From Cliona cf. orientalis (Eukaryota > Porifera > Demospongiae > Clionaida > Clionaidae): 64,000 bases of DNA. Shown in pieces: positions 20,937-33,426 of the stretch (position 1 is its first letter; each line of letters opens with the position of its first letter). The notes under the pieces were generated by a model, which was not told the origin of the DNA, searched no databases, and saw only the letters and a list, made by a program, of their open reading frames with translations. Both the position numbers and the translations under genes were made by a program. The DNA is taken from positions 7,399,501-7,463,500 of the forward strand of contig OZ005699.1 of the NCBI GenBank assembly GCA_963930775.1, given 5' to 3'.

Positions 20937-23900
20937 CTATTCATTCTCTATATCATTTATAGGGAGGGTTAATACTTTCCAGTTATTAGTTGTAAGGTTG
21001 AAGCATTTGTGAATTATGTCAGCTGCAAAAATATAAGTTACTGCTCCTTCATCAAATGTACGGTAGTCATTAAATAGTAATTGTTGACTATCAGCAGTTA
21101 TTACAGAGTCAGATAAACGATGAGGTGGGCCAATAGTCTGTGTAGTGAGAGTTTTTACGACTGCCAATGGACAGACATTAGTGGATACCTGAATAAACTT
21201 CTCAACTATTCCATAGCCCACAGTAGAATCTGTGCTGAACATCACTGTATAGCTATTTCGCTTCTTAACCTTTTTGTACCCACTACTGAAGTACATTTTC
21301 CCATTGATCATGGCTTTATGATGAACAGATACATGGTTAATCGGTTTCCTGAGTGCCTGAAGACCACGGGTGATTAGCAGCTGGTCTATCTGGTGGATCT
21401 CATGGTCACAGAGGATTGATAATTTGGCCATTCCAACTAAATGCACATCTGCTTGAGCTCCTGTCCTAATTATATGTATGCATGTAATGTGGATGCATCA
21501 CCTATTGTCATAGTACTAAGTCTAGAAGAACAAATGTATGTGTATACAATGAATGCAATGCCATATAGGGTAATAAATATCCCCTATAATTAAAGTATGT
21601 CAGTCTCCCCTTTACCTTTGAAATGTGCTTAGATAGGACTTGACTTGAAAAGGACAAGCGGGAGATTCCATCAGAAGCTGTCTTTCTCTGCGGAGCTTGT
21701 TCCCAAGTAAAGCTGCTGTAACAATCTAGTTAATATTGAACACATATACCAGTCAATTAATTATGGATTTATATTGTACATATGGTACAATCTTTATGCA
21801 AATCACTACTTAAGGATGGCATGCAAGCAATGGTGAACATCAAAGGATGCTTGTGGTTTTTTTAGGGAGGCACTCTATTGCTCGTTAGAGATTTCCCTGA
21901 TGGGCACATATACTGGGTGCCAAGAAGTACTTTGATGCTACAGATACATAATTACTGACTAAGAAACAATGGTATATATTACACTACCTGCTTTGAGATT
22001 CCATGTGTAGCATGGGAATACTTTAACAAATTGCCCATTTGTCCTTCAAATGGAAAGGCCGAGTGAGTCCACAGTGGCCCATAACACCTGACATAAAAAG
22101 GGAGATGCACTAGCATGTGAACGTTGATGCCACAATTCTCCAATCCTAAAGGAATAACCGTGGTAAACACACAATCAAATTAAAATGGCATGAATACTAA
22201 CCATAGTACTCTTCCACTAATTTGCAAAATTTCTTTAATAACTTTTCAGCTGTCTCGACATCATCATTTGAAACTTTGCTACCTAACAGCAACCTGATTG
22301 CCTTCACAAGTAGCAGGATATGGACGTAGAGCGCATCCAGTAGTATACCATAGAGGGTCACAGGAATATAGTACAACAGGAAGTACTTCCACTCACTTGC
22401 TGCATTGGAATGAAGTATTATGGCTGAACATAGATACATATAAAGGGGGGGAGGTACAATGTTCAGGCTTAATTACAAGCCCTACATGCATAATTCGGCT
22501 AACCTTTCCAAAACTTTCTGTGCTTCAGGCTACGTGGACCACGAGATATGCAATCCGGCATCTTTATCTGTAACAGGCGTCTATCTACCTCATCTAGTCT
22601 CTTACCAATGTACCTGTATATATGAAGTGTAAGTGGGATTTGAATTTTCCAAAGAGAATGCATATAATAATATTATCTGTAATATTAGTTGAGGGAAAAA
22701 CATTACTGAAGACTCAATCCACATTCCCGCCCACTTCTGGTACAGACATGAGGGTACATATCACTCACAGTCAAAAATTAGCTGAGCACAATGATATAGC
22801 CGTAACTCAATCATGGGTAAGTGCACTGATTGTGGTACGTGGGGCCCATTTAAGGAGGTCAAACACAAGGGAAAAGCTGTTTGTATACAGATCATAGTGG
22901 ATATGGGAAATTGTCCACGACACTTTATAAAAGAATGTTCCACCATCACGTTGAACGATTTCAATCATATTAGTGGTAGGAATTCTATAGGTAACGTGAA
23001 TGTCTTTATCACATTCCAATTTTAAGCAAACTGCCGAATCTTTTAACTTGATCAAATAGAATTCAGAAAAATCTGTGAAGAAACTCTTTGGCTTTCGTCT
23101 TCTGCCACTTTTGAACTTGATGTAAGTTGTTTTTAGCCTCATTTTACTCTTCAATATCACAAACTAACTTTTAGCCTTACTACAGTAACTTCAGCTGAAA
23201 AATGACTAATGCCAAGTGTACACATAATATATAGCATATGAGAGGCACACCAGTGCAGGCAAAAACTTGTACAAGTGAGTCAGACTACACATCAAGGCTA
23301 GTTTATACAAGAACAAGTAACACACAGATAATTAACTAATTAGTGGCCAACAAAAAGTACCACTGTCATGCATGCATATGCAGGCTTAACCTAAACCACA
23401 AAGCTGTAAATGTTGGTTTTATGTAGTCTCCTCTGTCATTGCCTTCTCAAAACATGAAAAATAATTGCTTGCATCAACCCTAGATAAAAAGACATGTTAA
23501 ATTAATTATCACCTATACCATTCTTCCTTATGGTAGGATGAGTTGAACCACAGTTTTGCCATGTTTTTTACAACTCCAATCAGTACGCAGTGCATGTAAT
23601 CCACCGGAACACACTTGACGATATCAAATGAAGGGAGCAAATGAAGAGGGGAGTACCCTTTAACACCAAACATTGCCTGTATATTTGTACCAATAACACA
23701 CCATGTTCATACTTTCTGCTATAGCTAGGCCTCACTTTGCCATTATCCAGAGCATTTTGTGCATCCATCAAATGGTCATCATGATTTCTCATGGTCAACG
23801 AGTGCTGGTATGCATAAGCTCTTGCGTGGCCCCTTCCTACTCTGACCTGTATACACAATAAATTATAATACCCCTGGTGGGGCATGCAGTATTTCCTCTA

Positions 23901-26470
23901 GGACTGAATTCAAACAGGGTGGTTGAGTGTTAACATTACTATCATTGAATAGTATTATGGGATATTACATTGGCCATGAAGAGGGAATAATTTGCTTTAC
24001 AGGCATAATTATGCAATGTGCACTAGGATATAGTCACTGTGTATGCACAATCTACTATGTGTGCATGTGCTGTGTACACTAGTAAAACCACATGTACAGC
24101 TGTACTGTAAACCACTGTTGCAGCTGTCAGCATTTTTGCAAATCAAACAGGGCGGGACGCCCCTTTTTAAGTAGAGTAGCGGAAACACTGGGCATGCATA
24201 TGCATGTACACAATGCTCACTGCATACATGTATGTAAATGGAATGATAGCTACTGTAACATAACTTGTTGGTAGTTGCTTAGCAACCAAAGTTTTTATAG
24301 GCAATTTGCCGGCTATGGGAAGGGGTTGGGTCATCATAAAGTAGGCCAATGATGAACAGAGGTCAACTACCAACAAAATAGTTATCTGCCAGTAATTGGG
24401 GTGCATTCGACCATGAATCTCATGCACCCCAATTACTAGCTGATAACTATTATATACACATGCAAGAAAATTGGTACCCAGGCGTATGTACCAAGGGTCA
24501 ATGAGTTTAATTTCAGTCACCACTTATTACCAAGTACACAACTAATACATGTATATATGATTGACTCACAGAACAACCAGGATGCTTGCAACTTGAGCAA
24601 CCATATTCACCATTGTACTGCATGCAGTTTAGGATTGCAGCCTTGGCTGGTAGGTCAACAACTACGCACAGCAATTGTGCTCTCACAGTATGCTTTCCTT
24701 CCTTCGGAATATCAACCTCCAAACCTGTATATTGACATCACAGTATAAATAAAATTATATATAAACACCTGAATAGCTACCTTCTTCTTCCAAAGTTTTT
24801 AGACGCTTAAAGGTCGGCTCCAAAAAGGAAAATGCAGCAGGCTTAGAAGTTGAGCACCACAACCCAGCCAAGAACATATGATCTTTGCTCCTTCTAATAT
24901 TTGAAATAAGTATATGACATGCAGAGGTTAGCATAATTAAAAATGATGAATATGATTGTAATGACCTACCGTAGAATAGGTGGTAATTCATTCAGGCACA
25001 TCTGGATAGGCCATATTTGCATATTAGAGGATTTGAACTTGGGAGCTCCATCATAATTCAATGTAAAGGATACATTATATATATCAGAGAAAAATTCACA
25101 CCTCTCTTGGTAGACATATCCATCGTAAATATCACACAAATCAACATCATGTGGCCGTTTGAATCGATACTTCAGTAATTCCAGAAAGTTTCCATCTAAT
25201 CCGTGCAGATAAAAATTACAATTACTCAGGTGCATTAAAGACTACGAATGGCAGCTATAAAATTATAGGTGCTCTGAAACGGAAGTCGAACTGCCCACCT
25301 ACATTTTTAAATTCCTTTCAAAACTCGGTCAATCCAATGTCATTGCAAAGGCGTAACCAGGCGATATTTTCGCGCTGTGCTCGCGCAGATTGAGAGGTAA
25401 GATGCGTGACATGAGTGATCGATTGATATTCACAAAGTCAAACGTAGAAAAGATGGCTCACGATCCTGTTGTTGTTGACATCAACATGGCTGGTAGGCAT
25501 CCAGGAGCTGGCCTCATGCTTGCGAACTTTCTCCACTACAATAATACACAACGCGCCGTGTATACGCTTAGCACTTTCATGCTTTGTTCGATTACGTAAT
25601 GACTAAGTCTTCCATTCAGAGCACCTTTAATGCAGGTAACTCTATAAATAAGCTAGGCTAGGAAATAATGTGCTTAATTCTTATAATAAAACCCACCTAT
25701 TAAACTCCTATATTTTGATACAGGGACTTACCCATGAACCTCTCTTTTAACTGTGCATCTATAGCCACTTCAACGAATGTTGCTTCCTTGGCACCTGATG
25801 CTCTACATTCTCTTCGGGTACAACTTCCATCAGGTAATAGCTGGCAACACGTATCACAACAGCGGTGTATTATGGTTTCAGCATCATAAGTGACAAACTC
25901 CTTAAGTACCATGTGTTGTGAAGTAGGTAGAGCATTTGGACTAGAAAGAACACACTGGAAGAGTTTAAGGATGTCTTCGAGGGCTGAATAAGTAAGATTA
26001 TGCTTTTGATACACAGACATCAGTGCCACAGAGAATTCATGACTAGAGAGCTGAGCACCAGGATAAAGCAATCTCCTGACACCTTGCTCAGCCTCTTCAT
26101 GTTCACTATTAGTACTTGAATAGCCATCAAAGTCACTAAACTCATCACTGATTTCAGAAGTGTAATCCTGTAGTTGATCCATCTGATCCGACGTACTACT
26201 GGACAGACTGTCTTCACCACTAGATGCATTACTCATGCATTCACTGATATCACTTGATTGATTGTCAGAGCCAGGTGTTTCAATATCTATGTCCGCATCG
26301 CAGAGGGTTTCTTCTACATTATCATGATGGATATTGTTAGCGGGTGTGTCTGATTCAGTATGGCTTGATCGTTTACGAAAAGCCTTAACATCATATTCGA
26401 CAATCTGCTTTGCTATATTAGCTCTTAGGCGTCGCTTTTGTCGATCGCTCAAGATCTTTCTGGTTGCCAT
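20937..26470 (-). CDS. CACTA/EnSpm-type transposase
   Basis: Exons: 25,732-26,470; 24,970-25,195; 24,781-24,893; 24,570-24,724; 23,736-23,846; 23,513-23,676; 22,504-22,613; 22,202-22,399; 21,988-22,145; 21,616-21,715; 20,937-21,460, about 865 codons. The chosen start is MATRKILSDRQKRRLR; an in-frame ATG at 26,578 lies in repeat DNA. Order: basic N-terminus, acidic Ser-rich linker, then tnp2-like blocks (DIYDGYVYQ, SFTLNYDGAPKFKSS, IWPIQMCLNELPP, MFLAGLWCSTSKP, VVVDLPAKAAILNCMQYNG, CSSCKHPGC, VPVDYMHCVLIGV). A DUF4218-like region follows (INVHMLVHLPFY, YGPLWTHSAFPFEGQMGNLL). Phases match at eight of ten junctions. Both junctions of the 21,616-21,715 exon are out of phase, so that exon is misplaced here or carries indels. 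It would cut and paste the element by its TIRs in the nucleus. Confidence 0.85.
22807..23160 (-). CDS. Unknown 117-residue ORF inside a transposase intron
   Basis: It lies on the same strand as the transposase, in the intron between exons 23,513-23,676 and 22,504-22,613. It starts MILKSKMRLKTTYIKFK, then RRRKPKSFFTDFSEFYLIKL, and ends APRTTISALTHD. The composition is protein-like and mixed, but I recognise no family. The transposase homology joins cleanly across it, so it is not part of the catalytic core. It may be captured DNA, an alternative exon, or chance. Confidence 0.35.
   Translation of the reverse strand: MILKSKMRLKTTYIKFKSGRRRKPKSFFTDFSEFYLIKLKDSAVCLKLECDKDIHVTYRIPTTNMIEIVQRDGGTFFYKVSWTISHIHYDLYTNSFSLVFDLLKWAPRTTISALTHD
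24378..24446. repeat. Hairpin in a transposase intron
   Basis: AGTTATCTGCCAGTAATTGG..GTGCAT pairs with ATGCAC..CCAATTACTAGCTGATAACT around a loop of about 15 bp. Probably a tiny fold-back insertion in the 723 bp intron between exons 24,570 and 23,846. Confidence 0.75.
25196..25731. other. Transposase intron 1
   Basis: A 536 bp intron (GTAAGT donor, GGATTAG acceptor, read on minus). A plus-strand ORF at 25,447-25,599 (MAHDPVVVDINMAGRHPG) is present. I cannot link it to a gene. Confidence 0.5.
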
Positions 26471-26883
26471 GTCCCAGGCCCAATGCTCGAGCTCGTCACC
26501 GGTGCACCATCGATGCATCACATTATGGTCACGTGGATCATGGCCCATGCATGCATGCATGCTTAGTCTCGTCCCCAAGGGTGGGGTCTGGGGACGAGAC
26601 TCCGCCCGCTAGCGCTAGCCGCTCTGATCGTGCGCGAGCGCTGAGCTAGCTGATCTGATTGGTCAAACCAAAATGGTCACGTGATAGGACAGGGCCTGCA
26701 TGCATGCATGCACCAGCGCGCAGTACACAGCTAAGTGGTATTGCGCAACATCGAATTTGAATTTACCACGTGCTCATACATCTTGGCTTGGTGATATCAG
26801 TCGGTTGCAACGTTGAGCGCTGACTGAGGGAGGTGAAAGACCCTGCTAACTCTTCGACTATCACTGGATGTGGCAGTATAACG
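26471..26883. promoter_or_regulatory. Divergent intergenic region of the transposon
   Basis: The transposase start (26,470, minus) and the BEN-gene start (26,884, plus) face away from each other across 413 bp, so both promoters must lie here. It contains GCATGCATGCATGC tracts (26,549 and 26,699) and a perfect hairpin AGTCTCGTCCCC..GGGGACGAGACT at 26,565-26,602. No TATA box or initiator can be assigned. Confidence 0.5.
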
Positions 26884-29800
26884 ATGGAAGACGAGGATGT
26901 CGATGGATTGAGTGCACTACCCGGCTCCACGGTCAAAAGTAAACGACAAATGGAGAAGTCCAAAACACGGATGATCAAAGGTTTAGTATTTACAGCTGCG
27001 TGTGTTTGTGTATTTAGAATCATTCTATACAGTACTGGTACATGTTCTATTAATTAGCACGCCTGTAAAAAAACTGATAATAATTTGCGAGTGCTGATAG
27101 GGCCTGATAATTGAATTATAGTGAAGATGGCGCACACCGGTCTAGGTATAAGGATGCGTGGGTGGGGAAATTTTAATAGAGCAATTCAAGCCGACACTAT
27201 TTTTATTAGAGAGATGTGTTAATTGGGGGGGGGGTTATTTCAGGATTTGAGGGACTGTCATGTAGTGCCCATCAAACTAAACTTTTACAAAAAACTATAG
27301 GGCACATACCCTACGTGCTCTGTAGCCACTGTAGCATAGTATTGCAACACTCTACTGCAATGCTGTTTATGACCTTTTGAGCTTGAGCATGTGCAGGCAC
27401 ATCAGTGGGTGTAGTTGATAAACCAAAGGCATGCTGGACAGAAATGCATGATTAGTAGCGCTAGTAAGCCTTTTTTGAGTGATATGAAGTATCACGGTGC
27501 AAACCATTTTTTTTACCATTGTCTACTGATTGGTTGTGCTTAGAGCACGTACAAATGCCTAGAACACAAGATATGACGATTTTTGTGCTGATGACGACAA
27601 TGACAACAACAGACAAACAGATTGCTTTACCCCTCAATTGCGTGTGCATGCGGGATCATAATGATAGTATATCAATCCTCCCTTCCACTGACTCTACTAT
27701 AGTCATTATGCTTCCATTAGATACTTATTTTCTCATTAACTGGCTGGATGACCCAGAAGGAGACGATCTTTATGATGTTGTAAACTCTAAGTTAGTAGTT
27801 CCACCAGATGATGTTGACATATTGGGAGTCACACCAGGAACAATTTGCAAAGTTGCATATGGTGGTTCTTACTACAAGGCCAAAGTGCTGCAGATAGGTT
27901 GGTATCTATCATATGATATGGTTGTATAATCCAGGTTACTGAGTAGTGTTCATTTTGAACTAGTGAGCCTTAGATATCATCCCAAAAGTCCCTTTCTCCT
28001 AAAATAGTTCTATAAATGCTATATTATTTACCCAGCCCTCTCTTCTCCCCACAAAGGGGATCTACAAGGGGACAAGGCTACCCTGTGCATGTTGTATGGT
28101 TACACGAGTACCATTACTTGTGTGCAAGCCTTAATATCGATATCAAACATATCCGGGCTATAATATATATAGGTTCATGTGCTGAGCTAAAAAAAGCTCA
28201 AAAACAGTATGAAAGAGAAGAGACTGAGGTGTGTGCATGTATGTACTTGTATATGAATGTGTATGATAGTGTTAATTGCAGGCAACCAGTGCTAGTGAAA
28301 ATACTAGTACAAGTTCAGGAATTGCCGCTACCAAGGTACATTTATTCCTATATACAAATACAAATTAAACAAATCCTTTCTAATAATCCTAGCCGAGTGG
28401 TCCATCCACGAGCAAACCTAACAAAAAGATTGCTACGCCTAAATCTAGCAAAAGTCCGAAAAAGAAAGATACAATCAGTATGTACATGCATTGTTTTATA
28501 TGGTCCATAGCAATTTTATTGTGGGTTCAACCAGTAATTACCTGTATGCGACCTAAAATTTCTATAGAGAAAAAGGGATCACCAAAGAAATCTGTATCAC
28601 GATCTAGTCCTCAAAAGCCCCGTAGTCCACGAAAGCCAACTTCAAGTGAGTGGAGGTGTACATAGTAATATACATATATATGTATGATACCAAGAATGTA
28701 TTAGGAAGAGTACATAATTGCGTGGATGAGCAAACTCCTCTATGGTGTCATCCTATATGTGCCAGCCTAACCATAGCTAGCTGTGCTGAACTTATTTCAT
28801 TTACACACTGATCATACACATGTGGTGCAGTGTCTGGTCAGAACTACCCCATCAAGGGACTACCATACAGTATTATTCATAGGCTTGTGGCCATACAGTT
28901 TTCATAAAATCTTGTCATACTTGTACAATATTATATTTGTCTGATACACTACATAAGCACCATGCTAACATCTATGTACTCTTCCTAATATACTCTTGAT
29001 GGTACTGGTACTTATTCCATGTGCATGTGCTAAGTACTCCAGGTGAAAGTGTGTGACTATAATATTTGAGTCTGTTTCTATTTAGTGTTATGTCAATTAG
29101 CTATAGGCTAGGCAGCCATGTCAAGATTTGCATGAGGCACATGATCTTTCCAGAGTGGGTTGAGGTAGCAGGCAGGTTCGTATTTGGAATCTCCTTTTCC
29201 CTCATTGCATGACGTTGAGTCCTAGATACAGCTATGTTTTCTAAACAGAAAAATGCTATATTGAGTGCAATGCAATACGTATCAGATTAAGTATACACAG
29301 CATTTAGTTTACTTCAAATTGAATTTACTAATACAGAAGTATCCAAAACAGCAAGTCCAAGGAAAAAAGGTTGTGGATCAACCAGTACGTTTTGACATGT
29401 ATTCCCAGCTAAAATTCATTTGATGGTACTGAATACACGGCAATATAATAGGACCTATTGATCTCACTGAACACAGTTCTAGTAGTGAGGAACTGTCAGG
29501 TACTGTAATGTAGTAATTCATTTCTACCGTATTTAATTTATTGAGTGAAGTATATTATAGACATTGATAATACTCCTAGAGGTCGTAGACCTAAAGGCAA
29601 AGGTATGTAATTGTACTATAATGGCGGTGAGTGAACCTTTGCATGCAGCGTTCAATTTTGAGGATGTTTGATCTACCTATAATGTTTAATTTTCACTGAT
29701 GCATGCGTTTAGACCCATTATGTGCTCCATACTCGACAGCTATCAAGCGTATTTCATGGGTTTAAGTTTGGCTATTATATTGCAGAAGTTAGACCCAGGT

Positions 29801-31710
29801 ATTTCCCCCAGAACAGAATCCAAACTGGGTGCTAATGATATTCATAGGTTTTAAACTAACTTAAGTTATGGCTTTAAACTTCACCCATTTTGATGTTTAT
29901 CCAATTAGCCCGAAGTCAAACTGGGTGGCCCATCCTGATTCAGGGTATGCTGGGGGAATACTGAAGACCATTAAGACTTTTAACATTTTTGAGAAACATT
30001 TTGCTAATTTTGACAGCACCAGCCTCACTTCGTGTCTTAATGGAATCCAGAGGTTAGTAAATGGGAATTATATAGTATGTGTATAAAGTGTTACGAAATT
30101 TATATAGCTTTACATTCTGCATCAAATCATGCTCAACTTGATGAAAAGTCTACTAGTAAGTTATTGTTGAAAGCATGGAATATAGACCATTCATTACGTA
30201 CTTCCCTTTATTCAAAGGACCGACTCATAGTGATAGTGATGAACTTGAGATTCAGTCAGGTAATAGCTATGTGTAGCTAATCGTACGCGTCCCTCCATGT
30301 ATACTTTCAGTGAGATGCATACAAGTATAGTAATGCACTAACCTACCACCCCTAGTAGGTGGTTTGGTCTTCCACTGACATTAAGTTTACCTGAGCACCC
30401 AGTGGGATGGTTGCCCCTTAGGTTTGGGACTATTACATAAACCCTATGCCTACTGTAACTTTGGGAATTTTTATTATATTTCTCTATAGATGAGGAAAGT
30501 GCTGTGGTCATCAAAAGAGGTGCATGTTTCGGGCTGAGTCCTCCTTGACTGTATATATCTGTATAAAATTATAATAATTATGTTGTCTATACACAGGAAA
30601 GAGACCACATGCCTCCTTGGATGCAGCGAAGAGGCAATGGCAAATGGACATATTTAAAGAGGTACATAGAATATTGATTAACATACCAGTTCCTAGAGTG
30701 ACAAATTAATAATTGTAGCCAACTCCTAAGCGCCAAAAGCAATCAAATGTGAGTTCACTAGTAGTACATACATGTATATGTCCCTAGCATAATAATGTTA
30801 CGATTCTCATGTCAATGTATTTATTCTGCATACATGCATACATGCCGATTAATGTTTGATAATGTATTTGTATATACAGGATGAAAGTGGAAGTGGACTG
30901 GTATGAATTTACTATAATATTATATTGAGTTTAACAACTCTAAAATAACATGCAAACATTTTAGTCAGTGTTTCAGCTTCGTTACATACAAGATCGAGTC
31001 ACCAAGTTGGAGGTTTGTATACCATGGATATAGATGTCTTTGAATCCATGCCTTACCTTGTGCATGCAGGAGAAAACCAAGAGACTGAGTGGAAAGATTA
31101 AGGCGCAAGCCCAAGAAATTACAGAACTAAGACGAAGATCTGTAACACCCTCATCCGAAACCTCTGACGTTTCATTTACCACCCCCAAGCAACTCTCGAC
31201 CAGTGAATCTAGACAGTCGCAATCCACCAGTGATGAGTTGGATATTCCTGGTGATGAGGTAAGCTATTGTTATTAATAACATTGAACTTAATTGCATTTA
31301 TTGTATTTGTATATAGGCTCATGTCCGTGTTTGTGGTTATCCAGTTGACAGACTTAAGCTTCAGACAGCTAAATTACAGAGTTCTGCTTCTAAGTGTGCC
31401 TTAAAGCTACTTCAGTGCTTGTTTTCGTTTGAAGAGTTAGCCCACGGTAACCCCTCTGGTATAACTACGGCCAAGAATGATGCCAGGAAGAATACCATTT
31501 CAAAGTTAGATCCTGTTCGAATGAAGTACATTCAAGGTTTGTCGGAATTATTCAAACATGCAGTATATGTGTTTCAATTTTGCACTATAACTACCTACAG
31601 ATTATGTGGAAAACAAGTGGCCAAACTCATTTGTGGAGCAGAAAATAATGAAAAAGTTAACCCAAAGGTGCACAGACCTCCATGGCGATTATGAGAGGGC
31701 ACGGCAATAA
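26884..31710 (+). CDS. BEN-domain DNA-binding protein of the transposon
   Basis: Exons: 26,884-26,980; 27,703-27,897; 28,173-28,228; 28,282-28,335; 28,393-28,477; 28,568-28,645; 29,337-29,384; 29,452-29,499; 29,561-29,602; 29,786-29,798; 30,186-30,259; 30,490-30,519; 30,597-30,661; 30,719-30,748; 30,880-30,900; 30,965-31,012; 31,070-31,258; 31,317-31,536; 31,601-31,710. All junctions keep phase and sum to 1,503 nt (500 residues). Order: MEDEDVDGLSALPG start; a small SH3/Tudor-like module (FLINWLDDPEGDDLYDVV to ICKVAYGGSYYKAKV); a Lys/Ser/Pro-rich linker with acidic patches (GPIDLTEHSSSSEELS); a short coiled coil (LRYIQDRVTKLEEKTKRLSG); then a C-terminal BEN domain (KLLQCLFSFEELAHGNPSG, RMKYIQDYVENKWPN, KKLTQRCTDLHGD). 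BEN domains bind DNA. An alternative exon exists at 30,108-30,155. Probable role: recognition of the element's subterminal arrays, or chromatin targeting. Confidence 0.82.
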
Positions 31711-32018
31711 CTCATAAACATGGTAACTTCAAACTAAATTTTGTATATTCATCGTAATGGAACTTGACTATAATAATAATATTGTATGTGCTGTGTAATC
31801 TAGAATGCATGTATACTATTCAAAAATCCTTTGATACTTTCACAATTAAATATTTCATGTTATAATGCTTATTATGCATTGATATCCTACATTATAATAT
31901 GCTATAATATGTATGAAGCAAGTGTCTGTGTACTCTACGAATGCAATCTTCACGTAAGTATAATAATATACTATAATTATAGTAACTTTATCTTGCGTAT
32001 ACTGCAGTGTGTAATCTT

Positions 32019-32375
32019 ACACCTTGCAAGGTTCTTGAGTTTCCCCACATTAATCACCTATGTGATCTTGCAAGGTTCTTGCACTACTAGTTGCCCCATG
32101 CGCCTCAATTGCTGGTTTTACCATGCAAGAATCTTGCACTTTTTTGTACCTTGCAACCGCACAGGAAATACTGCAAGAAAGTGAAATTACCTTGCAAGCT
32201 AATCTTGCAAGATTCTTGCACATTTTGCAAGACAAGTGCAAGTGTTATGCAAGAAAGTGGTCATATCCCTTGCATTTGCAAGATTCTTGCAAGATAAGTG
32301 CAAGAATTGGTTGCAAGGCTGTCCAAGCTTGATGCAAGAATCTTGCACAATCTTGCAGTAATGTTCCAGCTGGGA
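32019..32375. repeat. Right subterminal CTTGCA/TGCAAG array
   Basis: About 350 bp with dense CTTGCAAG, TGCAAGAATCTTGCA and TTGCAAG units in both orientations, ending TTCCAGCTGGGA. It mirrors the array at 20,611-20,808 and is longer. Confidence 0.85.
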
Positions 32376-32712
32376 TTGGCCCCGGGTGGGATTCGAACCA
32401 GTGCACGCATTTGACACTGGTTGGCAGACACTGAGCTTAACCATTGCACCATCTGGATAGAAGTCATTTCCTGCATGCTTTAGTGGTCAGAAACTACTAC
32501 GACTCGTATTTCAAAACTGAAAGTGAAAATCAAAAATCTGAGACGATTCAATTATTATTTTTGATCCACTCTACATGCTGATATAAAAATTATTGCACAA
32601 TGTCTTTTCCTGTGCTTCGAATGCATTATTTACATTACATTACATTACATTACATTACATTACATTAATTACATTACATTACACGCTCACATATTCTTTT
32701 ATCTTAGGTTGT
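32376..32712 (-). mobile_element. Right half of split tRNA-bearing TIR element
   Basis: It resumes at TTGGCCCCGGGTGGG and carries the tRNA-like segment (32,380-32,459, minus), the (TTACA)n tract (about 32,631-32,690) and the end ATTCTTTTATCTTAGGTTGT. It is the partner of 20,279-20,610. Confidence 0.85.
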
Positions 32713-32722
32713 AACAAGCTAA

Positions 32723-33387
32723 ACCACAACCTAAGATAAAAGAATTTTATCAACCAGTAATTAGTTAACGGTATGTCACCAGTTCCTATAATATATGTCT
32801 GCTACAATAGGTCAGGTATGTGGCAAGGCAGAAAATCTCAACTTGCAAACATTGATTACTATACCCACTATAACGTCATAATACTAATGCACAACATCTG
32901 TGTATTTGAGAGTGACTTGGGGCTTGTATATGTAATCATCCCCCATTCTAGATCCAACGTAAGGAGCATCACCCATGGAATGTTATTAGTGTATGTAGAC
33001 TGCCTTCCCAGCATCACTGGCAGTGAAAAAAAGATGGAAAAAAAATTGGCCCCGGGTGGGATTTGAACCAGTGCACGCATCTGACACTGGTTGGCAGACA
33101 CTGAGCTTAACCATTGCACCACCTGGACAGTAGTCATTTCCTGCATACTTTAGTGGTCAGAAACTACTACGATTCGTATTTCAAAACTGAAAGTGAAAAT
33201 CAAAAATCTGAGACGATTCAATTATTATTTTTGATCCACTCTACATGCTGATATAAAAATTATTGCACAACACCTTTCCCTGTGCTTCAAATGAATTATT
33301 TACATTACATTACATTACATTACATTACATTACATTACATTAATTACATTACATTACACGCTCATATATTCTTTTATCTTAGGTTGT
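32723..33387 (-). mobile_element. tRNA-bearing TIR element, full copy 2
   Basis: Starts ACAACCTAAGATAAAAGAAT, ends ATTCTTTTATCTTAGGTTGT, with the tRNA-like segment at 33,047-33,125 and (TTACA)n at about 33,299-33,360. It is only 10 bp from the preceding half copy, so the two lie in tandem. It gives the uninterrupted sequence that proves the transposon insertion point. Confidence 0.85.
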
Positions 33388-33426
33388 AACTACTTAGTGG
33401 TATAATTTTGTTCAAGGCGACCAGAA

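Larger units (their letters stand above)
20611..32375. mobile_element. Complete 11.8 kb CACTA/EnSpm-type transposon with BEN gene
   Basis: Ends TCCCAGCT (left) and AGCTGGGA (right) are inverted. The 15-mer GTGCAAGATTCTTGC sits at exactly the same offset (bases 28-42) from both ends, and the outer 42 bp match with few differences. Both ends continue into arrays of TGCAAG/CTTGCA. The insertion interrupts a tRNA-bearing TIR element whose intact copies show the pre-insertion join. The target duplication is short and ambiguous: AT (2 bp), or up to 3 bp given the A-run. Cargo is a transposase on the minus strand and a divergent BEN-domain gene on the plus strand. The ends do not read CACTA, so it may be a divergent branch of the CMC (CACTA/Mirage/Chapaev) group. 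Confidence 0.88.

Noticed and set aside
23580..23885. Single 101-residue ORF as its own gene
   Set aside because: It reads through two transposase exons and an intron; the spliced model explains the conserved parts.
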